22,547 bases of DNA, taken from IMG/VR virus record IMGVR_UViG_3300035698_015265, positions 1 through 22,547 of that record. The stretch is one strand, 5' to 3'. The translations under genes were made by a program, and so were the position numbers. This DNA comes from a virus. A model generated the notes under the pieces. The model saw only the letters and a program-made list of their open reading frames with translations. It did no database searches and was not told where the DNA came from. Of this stretch, positions 5,992-12,899 are shown piece by piece (positions within the stretch are counted from its first letter, which is position 1; each line of letters starts with the position of its first letter).

Positions 5992-8919
5992 TTGCTAGAT
6001 AAACTACTAGACAAACAAATTCAACTTCATAGCGTAGATACTGCAAGTTTTTATACAGAAAATGAAATTGAAATCCATAAAAAAATGCAACCATTATATT
6101 ATAAAAGAAAAGAAATGTCAGATGACAGAGATAAACTTATAATAAAACTTAGGAAGACAAAAGAAAAGACAGAAAAAGACGAGATAGAAGAAAATATAAA
6201 AAAAACTAGCTCAGATATAAGAGATATAAATAATGACATATCATCACATAAAGAAAAACTCAAATCACTAATAATAAATAATACGGATACAAGAAAGTTA
6301 AATGAAGACTTACTTAGGGACACTAACTTGGTATCTATCTTTGAAAGTACTCTTACAAGAACATTAAATTGCATAAAAAATGAAACTACTACAGATTTAT
6401 TTATTGTACGGATATTTTATTTTGGTGTGTTTGAAGACATTATGATAAATGGGTTTTATTATAATGATGAAAAATATGTATTTTGCTATGCTTCTGCTGG
6501 GCAAATACGTAAAAAAATGATAGTATGTATTAAAGAAAAGATATTAAAAAAATATTCAAAGTCATTAATGTGTGGTTTAACTATTGATGATATTAACAAT
6601 ACTACTGTAGAATATGATGATAATAATATTCCAATTAAAGGAATGAATATTAACAAGTTTATATCATATTGTGCTTTAAGTAGTAGTGCTACAAACGAAT
6701 GGATAGACTTCAATATTGATAAGTGTATAGTTGTTGATGATTTTGAAACTAATGTCAATGGCGAAGTAGATTACATGGATTGGGACACATTTACAATCGA
6801 AAGAAAAAACATGGATGTGCCTATTCCTCATTCTGATGGTTGTGGAATAATGCTAAATGGGAAAAATACTATAGTAAGGCTTCCATTTATAAAAGGGTTA
6901 TTGGTAAATTTCAATTATCTAGATTTTATACACGAATATCATTGTAATCCTGTAGTTAAAGATATTTACGGAAAAGAATGGGACATAATAAAAGATGATA
7001 TACAGATAATATTTACAAAATCAATGTTTAAGATGTATAAGTATTATAAGGACTGGGAAACATATAAAGAAAATTATAAAAAATATAATTGTCAAGCTGG
7101 TATATGTAATGTTGAACCCGAGAGAATAACTAATGCTAATATTGGTTATCAGATGTTACAAACATTATATGACATGGATACTAAAGATATTAAAACTATA
7201 TGTAAAAAGAGTATTGGTGATATTAATTCGTTAGGAAAAGACATTAATAAAACACTAATGTTATTGGGAGCGAGAGATAATACTATTAAACAAAATAGTT
7301 TACAAAAAGCTTTAAATATATATCCACCATTAATGCAAGACGGACATTCTCGTCAAATACTAAAAGATAAGAAGAAACAGTTAGTGAGAAAAGCAAAGTC
7401 TGGTAAGTTAAAATTAAAATGCAAATATACATATGTTGTACCAGACATATTTGCATTTTGCGAATGGTTGTTCTTGGGAATAGAGAATCCAGTAGGTATA
7501 TTGAAAAATGGAAATGTGTCATGTTCTTTATTTCAAAACAATGAAGAGTTAGACTGTTTAAGAAGCCCCCACTTATATATAGAGCATGGAATAAGAACAA
7601 ATATAAAAAATAATGAAACAAGGCGCTGGTTTAAAACAAAAGCAATCTATGCAAGTACTCATGACCTTATAAGCAAGCTATTGTCTTATGATAGCGATGG
7701 AGATATGCTGCTAGTATGTAATGAATATGCTATTGTAGATAATGCAAAGAGGATAATAAATAAACATAATATAGTGCCACTATACTATGAAATGCACAAA
7801 GCAAGAAGTCAAAAGATAACCCCAGAAACATTATATAGTGGAATGAGCTTATCTTACTCTGGTGGAAACATTGGTATAGATAGTAATAACCTCTCTAAGT
7901 TATGGAATCAAGATAAGATAGATAATGATGATATAACTATGGCTAAATGGCTGGTCTCTTTAAGTAATTTTCAAATAGATTTTGCAAAAACATTATATAA
8001 ACCTACAATGCCATCGGACTATCGTAAAAAAATATCTAGCAAAACAAATGTTAAATTACCATACTATTTTGTATATGCTAAAGATAAGAAAGTTTCACAA
8101 GTTTCTTCTAAAAACAATAGTGTAGTAAATAGACTTGATAATATTATACCAAAAGGTAATCTAAAGTTTGATATGGACAATTTAGATAAATTTGATTATA
8201 ACATATTAATGAGAGAAAAAGGAATAGATATAGAAAGTGATCTTGCAAGTAAAATAATAACTAAATATTGCGAATTAGATGAGAAAAAACCTTTTGTATT
8301 AAATACATATAACAAAGATTATAATAATAGGTCTATTGTTTATCAAGGAATCAAAAAACAAATAATGAAGATTACAAATGATGAATTTTATATTACAGAC
8401 GTTTTAGTAGAGTATTTATTTACAAATAGAATGCCACATAAAAAAACTACTTTTTGGGAATGTTTTGGAGATATAGCAGTGTGGAATACAAAGCAAAACC
8501 TAAATATGGTAAACAGTAGTCATTGTGCTTTCTGCCATAAGTTAATTATAAAAACAAGTGGAAGACAAAAATATTGTGAAGACTGTAGAAATATAGTAAA
8601 GAACAAAAAAAAGAAAGAAAGATATTCCAAGGTTGGGCTAATAACCAAAGAGTGTCAATATAAAGGTTGCGATAATATTTTTGAGCTCAAAGCAGATAAC
8701 ACAAGACGCAAGTACTGTGATAGTTGCAGAAACTTTTTAAAAGAAAAAAAAGAACAAGAAAAACAAAAAGAAGTTACTTGCCAAGACTGTGGAGAAAAGT
8801 TTATTGTTTCTAATAAGGCTACTAACGTTATAAGGTGTAAAAAATGCACTATTAAAATACGTAGAGAAAGAGACAAAATACGTAGACAGGCTAGTAAAAA
8901 AAGCAAAAAAACAACTTAG
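5992..8919 (+). CDS. YonO/RdRp-like (two-barrel, DxDGD) RNA polymerase with three C-terminal zinc fingers
   Basis: 975 aa, TTG start 7 nt after TAGGAGG. Residues about 20-115 are highly charged and predicted coiled coil. The middle has motifs matching the family that links eukaryotic QDE-1-type RNA polymerases and phage YonO: SAGQIRKKM, HSDGCGIM (280-287), VRLPFIKGLLV (295-305), an IFTKSMFKMYKYY block, and the catalytic loop DSDGD (567-571), whose three Asp would bind the catalytic magnesium. The upstream LRSPHLYIEHG matches the R-x-P-x2-H region of that family. The C-terminus holds three Cys4 modules (C845/848/862/865, C888/893/909/912, C930/933/949/952) joined by Lys-rich linkers, probably for nucleic acid binding. 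The likely role is phage-controlled RNA synthesis. YonO is DNA-dependent; the template here is not known. Assignment is from remembered motifs, not a search. Confidence 0.72.
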   Translation: MLDKLLDKQIQLHSVDTASFYTENEIEIHKKMQPLYYKRKEMSDDRDKLIIKLRKTKEKTEKDEIEENIKKTSSDIRDINNDISSHKEKLKSLIINNTDTRKLNEDLLRDTNLVSIFESTLTRTLNCIKNETTTDLFIVRIFYFGVFEDIMINGFYYNDEKYVFCYASAGQIRKKMIVCIKEKILKKYSKSLMCGLTIDDINNTTVEYDDNNIPIKGMNINKFISYCALSSSATNEWIDFNIDKCIVVDDFETNVNGEVDYMDWDTFTIERKNMDVPIPHSDGCGIMLNGKNTIVRLPFIKGLLVNFNYLDFIHEYHCNPVVKDIYGKEWDIIKDDIQIIFTKSMFKMYKYYKDWETYKENYKKYNCQAGICNVEPERITNANIGYQMLQTLYDMDTKDIKTICKKSIGDINSLGKDINKTLMLLGARDNTIKQNSLQKALNIYPPLMQDGHSRQILKDKKKQLVRKAKSGKLKLKCKYTYVVPDIFAFCEWLFLGIENPVGILKNGNVSCSLFQNNEELDCLRSPHLYIEHGIRTNIKNNETRRWFKTKAIYASTHDLISKLLSYDSDGDMLLVCNEYAIVDNAKRIINKHNIVPLYYEMHKARSQKITPETLYSGMSLSYSGGNIGIDSNNLSKLWNQDKIDNDDITMAKWLVSLSNFQIDFAKTLYKPTMPSDYRKKISSKTNVKLPYYFVYAKDKKVSQVSSKNNSVVNRLDNIIPKGNLKFDMDNLDKFDYNILMREKGIDIESDLASKIITKYCELDEKKPFVLNTYNKDYNNRSIVYQGIKKQIMKITNDEFYITDVLVEYLFTNRMPHKKTTFWECFGDIAVWNTKQNLNMVNSSHCAFCHKLIIKTSGRQKYCEDCRNIVKNKKKKERYSKVGLITKECQYKGCDNIFELKADNTRRKYCDSCRNFLKEKKEQEKQKEVTCQDCGEKFIVSNKATNVIRCKKCTIKIRRERDKIRRQASKKSKKTT

Positions 8920-8960
8920 CAAAATGTAATGGAATGGGACATTTAGAAATAGATACAAAA

Positions 8961-8997
8961 TGTCAAAATAACACTGTCTTATAGTACTATTTTGACA
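8961..8997. promoter_or_regulatory. Palindrome family copy 3 (10-bp outer stem)
   Basis: TGTCAAAATA (8961-8970) pairs perfectly with TATTTTGACA (8988-8997). Inside, ACT pairs with AGT around the 7-nt loop GTCTTAT, as in the other copies. It lies 42 nt after the stop of the RNA polymerase-like gene. Terminator function is possible, but no clean U-tract follows. Confidence 0.7.
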
Positions 8998-9029
8998 TTT
9001 GAACATTTGTGGAATTAAATCCTAGTATA

Positions 9030-9060
9030 TAAAATAATACTGTTCCATAGTATTATTTTA
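9030..9060. promoter_or_regulatory. Palindrome family copy 4 (perfect 12-bp stem)
   Basis: TAAAATAATACT (9030-9041) pairs perfectly with AGTATTATTTTA (9049-9060) around the 7-nt loop GTTCCAT. It is the most perfect member of the family, 68 nt before the next gene. Confidence 0.75.
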
Positions 9061-9128
9061 CCTCTTTTATAAAGTTTTCTATATGGAAAGAACGAAATCT
9101 GCAATAGAAAAGAGAAGAGAGATAAAAG

Positions 9129-9389
9129 ATGGGCGAATATAAAAAGTATAAAGTAGGTAAGAACTTAGTTACCAACCCTTACATATCTTCATTATTGATT
9201 AATAATGGCTATGCATATAGAATAACCAATATTAAAAAAAATAAAATATGTAGAGAATGTACTGAACCAAAATGTCCAGTATGTAAACAATTTAATGGAA
9301 TAACTCACATTGGGTTTGACATGACAGAAGAAATGGTAAAATTAATAGAAAAGGATTCAGAAACGAAAAGAGATGTGAAAAATGAATAG
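9129..9389 (+). CDS. Small zinc-binding protein, 86 aa
   Basis: ATG preceded by the purine-rich GAGAAGAGAGATAAAAG. Cysteines occur as C-x2-C (KICREC) followed by CPVC, a four-Cys arrangement typical of a small zinc knuckle, in the middle of the protein. The N-terminus is basic (KKYKVGKN) and the C-terminus charged. No membrane segment. The 3' end overlaps the HU-like gene by 8 nt, so the two are co-transcribed and probably translationally coupled. A DNA- or RNA-binding accessory role is plausible, but no family is recognised. Confidence 0.7.
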   Translation: MGEYKKYKVGKNLVTNPYISSLLINNGYAYRITNIKKNKICRECTEPKCPVCKQFNGITHIGFDMTEEMVKLIEKDSETKRDVKNE

Positions 9390-9675
9390 AGAGATTAAAG
9401 GATCAATTAATAGAGAGGAAATGGTAAAGCATCTTGCAAAAGAGACTGATTTAACACGTGCAAGTGCAAAAAAATATTTAGACGTACTTACTGCTTTTAT
9501 AAAAGATCAAATTAAAGAAGATAAAAAAGTAACGATAAAAAACCTAGGAACGTTTAGACCAAAAGACATAAAAGGAACATTCCATAATTTTAAAACAGGT
9601 GGAGAGTGTGAAGTTAAAAAAAGAGGAATGGGCTTTATTAGTTCTTTTAATTGTAAAAATGACATACAAGATTAA
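9382..9675 (+). CDS. HU/IHF-like DNA-binding protein
   Basis: 97 aa, the usual size for the HU/IHF family. The N-terminal helices (REEMVKHLAKETDLTRASAKKYLDVL, as spaced hydrophobics) lead into VTIKNLGTFRPKD at about residues 50-62, the family's beta-strand signature with the conserved Gly-x-Phe turn. The C-terminal half replaces the classic arm sequence with a Lys/Gly-rich stretch, so it is a divergent member. HU proteins bend and compact DNA as dimers; phage versions assist replication, transcription or packaging. It overlaps the preceding gene by 8 nt and lies in the operon leading to the metallophosphoesterase. Confidence 0.75.
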   Translation: MNREIKGSINREEMVKHLAKETDLTRASAKKYLDVLTAFIKDQIKEDKKVTIKNLGTFRPKDIKGTFHNFKTGGECEVKKRGMGFISSFNCKNDIQD

Positions 9676-9733
9676 ATCGTTATAAAATACAAAAAAAAGA
9701 GAAAATATTTAAGAAAAGAAAGAGGTACTATTT

Positions 9734-9946
9734 TTGAAAACAATTAATAATATTTGTAGTTATAAACTTAAAGGATACTTAGAAAACTTTAATGATGAAA
9801 AGATAATTATTACTAAAATTGTAAAAGGTGAGATTGAGGAAGATTCTATTAATTTTAAAGAAGCTATACAAAGTATCCTTAGTGTTGCTGGTAATTTTAG
9901 TGGAAAAGAAGTTGAACTCGTTTTTAGTATTAAAGGGATAGAGTAA
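9734..9946 (+). CDS. Hypothetical protein, 70 aa
   Basis: TTG start 8 nt after AAAGAAAGAGG. Acidic and Ile/Val-rich, with a probable beta-alpha-beta pattern (LKGYLENFNDEKIIITKIV, then EAIQSILSVAGNF, then KEVELVFSIKG). No Cys, signal peptide or membrane segment. It ends 5 nt before the metallophosphoesterase ATG, so the two are probably translated as a pair. No family is recognised. Confidence 0.65.
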   Translation: MKTINNICSYKLKGYLENFNDEKIIITKIVKGEIEEDSINFKEAIQSILSVAGNFSGKEVELVFSIKGIE

Positions 9947-9951
9947 TTATT

Positions 9952-11181
9952 ATGAGTAAAATTTTTAAATTAGGAAATAATGAAACTAAATGGCACTTTA
10001 TATGGAGGTTATATACTTATCAGAAAAATACTAGTTCATTAAGTAATGAAGACTGTGGAGAAATTTGCAGACAACAGCTTAAGGAAGATTACGATGAGTC
10101 TGCTTACAGAAAAGTGTTTCAGTATTTTGACAAAATCTGGACTGATGTTGAAAAAGAATATATAGAAGACGAAGGTTTATTAGATATACTTGATGAGAAA
10201 AAAAGAGAAGTGTATATAGAAACTCAACGTAATAGAGATGTTCTTCTACAATATAGACAATTGCAAAGAGAGCAAGCAAGATATAAAGAGTGGCTTTATG
10301 TAATTGAAAAAAAGTTTGAAGAAAAAATTAAAGAAAAACCTTTAAATGTTCCAAAGGTTATTGTAGATAATAATCCAAATAGTAAAAAGGAAATAGTTGT
10401 TGCAATAGCTGACCCCCATTATGGGGCTGATTTTACTATAAAAGGTTTCTTTGATGAGATAATTAATAAATATAATCCAGAAGAGTTTAAAGCAAGAATG
10501 TGGATTGTAAGAGATGAAATATACTCATTTGGAAAAATGACTGGTATTAATAAAATAAGAATGGTTGACTTAGGTGATTCAGTAGAAGGGAAGTTACATA
10601 TCGGTCAGCTTGCTGGATTAAAAACAGATATTGTAGATGATATTATAGATTATGCTGACTTTATATGTGAATGGCTAACAAGTTTTGAAGAAGATTTTAT
10701 AATAGATTTTTATACTTCAACAGGTAATCATTCAGATCTTCGCCTACTAACTGGTAAAAAAGGTGATTTTCCTCACGAAAATTTAGAAAAAATTTATCAT
10801 AAATGGATTGGTAAGCACGTAGAAAAAAATCCAAACATAACTTTGCATAATAACCTAAAGGGGGTTAATTACTTTACTTCTTGTGGATATAACATATTAA
10901 CAGTACATGGACAGCAAGATAGTAATTTAAAAGTAGTAATCGACAGATATCAAAATATGTATCACATTTCAATAAACTATGCAATGCTTGGACATTTACA
11001 TAAAAAAGAAGAGCAAGAGACTTCTATGGGAAAAGAGTCCATACGAGTTAGAAGCATAATGGGAGTTAATGACTATGCAGAGACTATAAAAGAAAGTAGT
11101 TATGCTGGGGCTTTAATGTTTACAATTGAAGAGGGCGTAGGTAGAAAATATACTAATGACGTAATATTTAATACGCATTAA
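9952..11181 (+). CDS. Calcineurin-like metallophosphoesterase
   Basis: 409 aa. All metal-binding motifs of the family are visible in order: D-x-H in ADPHYG (D154, H156), GD in DLGDSVEG (D209), GNH in TGNHSD (N259, H260), an isolated His in VHGQQ (H319), and GHLH (H348, H350). It should bind two metal ions and cut phosphoester bonds; phage members are usually nucleases or nucleotide phosphatases (SbcD/Mre11-like relatives). The first 125 residues are a separate, charged helical domain (KWHFIWRLY, then YRQLQREQARYKEW) that may bind DNA or a partner. It closes the middle operon and is followed by a terminator. Its position just before the terminase genes suggests a role in DNA processing before packaging, but that is inference. 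Confidence 0.85.
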   Translation: MSKIFKLGNNETKWHFIWRLYTYQKNTSSLSNEDCGEICRQQLKEDYDESAYRKVFQYFDKIWTDVEKEYIEDEGLLDILDEKKREVYIETQRNRDVLLQYRQLQREQARYKEWLYVIEKKFEEKIKEKPLNVPKVIVDNNPNSKKEIVVAIADPHYGADFTIKGFFDEIINKYNPEEFKARMWIVRDEIYSFGKMTGINKIRMVDLGDSVEGKLHIGQLAGLKTDIVDDIIDYADFICEWLTSFEEDFIIDFYTSTGNHSDLRLLTGKKGDFPHENLEKIYHKWIGKHVEKNPNITLHNNLKGVNYFTSCGYNILTVHGQQDSNLKVVIDRYQNMYHISINYAMLGHLHKKEEQETSMGKESIRVRSIMGVNDYAETIKESSYAGALMFTIEEGVGRKYTNDVIFNTH

Positions 11182-11213
11182 AAAGATACTAAATAAATAT
11201 AATAATATAGTAC

Positions 11214-11244
11214 AAGACCACTTATTAATTTAGGTGGTCTTTTA
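11214..11244 (+). terminator. Rho-independent terminator after the metallophosphoesterase
   Basis: AAGACCAC (11214-11221) pairs with GTGGTCTT (11234-11241) around a 12-nt AT loop, followed by a short T-run. It separates the middle operon from the packaging/head genes. Confidence 0.75.
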
Positions 11245-11293
11245 GTGTATAACTATATACTAAAAAAGATAAAAGAAAAGAGTGGTGAAACAC

Positions 11294-12349
11294 ATGAGAC
11301 AAGATGAATACGATAAGCTTTCGTTGGAAAAAGAGAAGGTAGAAAAAAGACTTAATGAAATATTAGATGGAGAAATTGTATATTGTAGGATGTGTAGAAA
11401 ACATAAAAGAGTAAAAGACTTTTATGAACATATAAATATTATTGTAGATATGAATGGCAAAATGTCAATATGTGCGTCTTGTCTTAATGGTTATTGTAAC
11501 GATATATTAGAAAAATATCCAGATAATTATAGAAAAGCAATATATGAAACTTGTAAGATTGCCAACATTGTTTTTAATGAAGAATCTATGGTTTATGTTG
11601 AAAGTCATATTTTAAGCTACGAACAAAGAGGGGTTAATATTAATAAACCCTTTGGTATCTATAAAAGCAAATTGTCATCAACTGCTAGAAAGAATGGAGT
11701 AATACCTCATACTTTTGTTGGAGAGGCTGTTTTAAACATAGGCATGCCAAATAGTGTAAAGGTAGAAGACGAATTAGTTGATGATAAGAATTTAGTTATT
11801 CCAAAAGAAAAGGTTTCTGAAAATGGAGTTACATGGGGAAGTGATTATGCTCCTGAAGACATTAAAGAATTAGATGAGATTTATAAAGACTATATTGTTT
11901 ATGAAAGAAATACTCCAGTGCAAAAAATGCTTCATGAAAATATAGCTAAAGCAACTCTAAGGATGAATGGATTAGCAAAGAATGGTAAAATAGATGATTA
12001 TACAAAAGCTTATGGTATATTGTCAAAATTACTAAATGATGGTAATTTAAAACCTGTGCAAGAAACTGGAGATAACGCCACAGAACAAACTTGCTATGGA
12101 GTTTTTATAAAAAAGATAGAAAATCAAAGACCTATATCTGAACCAGATGAAGATTTTAAAGACGTAGACAATATCAAATGGTTAATAAGAGTATATTTTA
12201 TTGGACACCTTTGCAAAGTTTTAAATATAAAAAATAAATATTCTAAAGAATATGAAGCAGAGATGGAAAATAATAAAATAATTTTAGAAGAAAATTTTGA
12301 AGATATAGATCCTGAAGAAATGTTTTCTACTGAACAAGAGAGCCAATAA
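11294..12349 (+). CDS. Zinc-finger protein in the small-terminase position
   Basis: 351 aa from the ATG at 11294, chosen because GTGGTGA (11282-11288) is then a well-placed ribosome binding site; the in-frame GTGs at 11282/11285 are the alternative. The N-terminus is a short coiled coil (KLSLEKEKVEKRLNEIL), then a Cys4 finger C31-x2-C34...C60-x2-C63 (YCRMC and CASC). The middle has no recognised domain; the C-terminus is helical and ends very acidic. It overlaps the large terminase start by one base (TAATG), typical of translational coupling. Position argues for a DNA-recognising small terminase subunit, with the finger as a possible DNA contact. No sequence similarity to known TerS is claimed. 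Confidence 0.6.
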   Translation: MRQDEYDKLSLEKEKVEKRLNEILDGEIVYCRMCRKHKRVKDFYEHINIIVDMNGKMSICASCLNGYCNDILEKYPDNYRKAIYETCKIANIVFNEESMVYVESHILSYEQRGVNINKPFGIYKSKLSSTARKNGVIPHTFVGEAVLNIGMPNSVKVEDELVDDKNLVIPKEKVSENGVTWGSDYAPEDIKELDEIYKDYIVYERNTPVQKMLHENIAKATLRMNGLAKNGKIDDYTKAYGILSKLLNDGNLKPVQETGDNATEQTCYGVFIKKIENQRPISEPDEDFKDVDNIKWLIRVYFIGHLCKVLNIKNKYSKEYEAEMENNKIILEENFEDIDPEEMFSTEQESQ

Positions 12350-12621
12350 TGGCTGGCTTTAGTAATTTTCAAGTTAGAAGAAATAAATATACAAATGGAA
12401 CAGATTTATTTAAAAAAGGCGTAAATTATAATAAGTTTAATGATATTAGCCTACAGAATGAAAAGTTAGTAGAAGGGATAGATGAATGGACTGGGTTTTA
12501 TAGAAATCATCCACACAGGTTTGCAAAAGACTATCTAGGAATAACCTTAAAGCTTTTTCAAATAATAATAATAAATGCAATGTTCATGTTTCCGAATATT
12601 GTATATCTTGCCGCTAGGGGT
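12349..12621 (+). CDS. terL: Large terminase subunit, exon 1 (N-terminal 91 aa)
   Basis: The ATG overlaps the stop of the preceding gene. The exon encodes residues 1-91 and ends within the ATPase P-loop: ...YLAARG. Reading on, TAA follows immediately (12622-12624), so unspliced mRNA would give a useless 91-aa fragment. The upstream stretch (WTGFYRNHPHRFAKDYLGITLKLFQ) has the look of the N-terminal adaptor region before the P-loop in phage terminases. Joining to 12900 gives AARGQGKTYLTAV, a normal terminase Walker A, in the same frame with no codon split. Confidence 0.88.
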
Positions 12622-12899
12622 TAACAAACTGGCTCTCCTATATAGAAATGTATAGGTAATAAATTGGGGAAAATCGGTAAACGCTGAAATGCCAATACCG
12701 AGGTAAATATTGTTGTAAAAAACAATGTCACCGTAACGCATAGATACGAAACTATTTTAAATAGAATATAAGTATCCACGAGTCTCCGACACCTAAATTT
12801 GTTTTTATATAAGAAGATAAGGTGAAAATATATGCCGAACTAATGTGAATAGAAACCATTAGAACTAAAGGATAAAAAGCCTTTAGGATAACAAAATTG
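12622..12899 (+). ncRNA. Group I self-splicing intron in the terminase gene
   Basis: A 278-nt segment whose removal restores the terminase frame. A full group I fold can be drawn by hand. P1: exon GGGGT (12617-12621) with GCTCT (12632-12636), placing a U-G pair at the 5' splice site. P2: CCTATA/TATAGG (12637/12651). P3: AATAAAT (12658-12664) with ATTTGTT (12797-12803). P4: TCGGT/ACCGA (12674/12697). P6: GGT/ACC (12702/12730), extended by P6a ATTGTT/AACAAT (12709/12721). An extra hairpin GATAC/GTATC lies at 12743/12772. P7: CACCT (12790-12794) with AGGTG (12820-12824). P9-type hairpins: CTAATG/CATTAG (12840/12857) and CTAAAGG/CCTTTAG (12865/12880). The intron ends in G (12899), the expected terminal guanosine. 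It carries no homing endonuclease gene. P5, P8 and P10 are weak in this drawing. Confidence 0.9.

Noticed and set aside
12897-12899. TTG as a true translation start for the second part of the terminase
   Set aside because: It is the end of the intron, lacks a ribosome binding site, and would start the protein inside Walker A.
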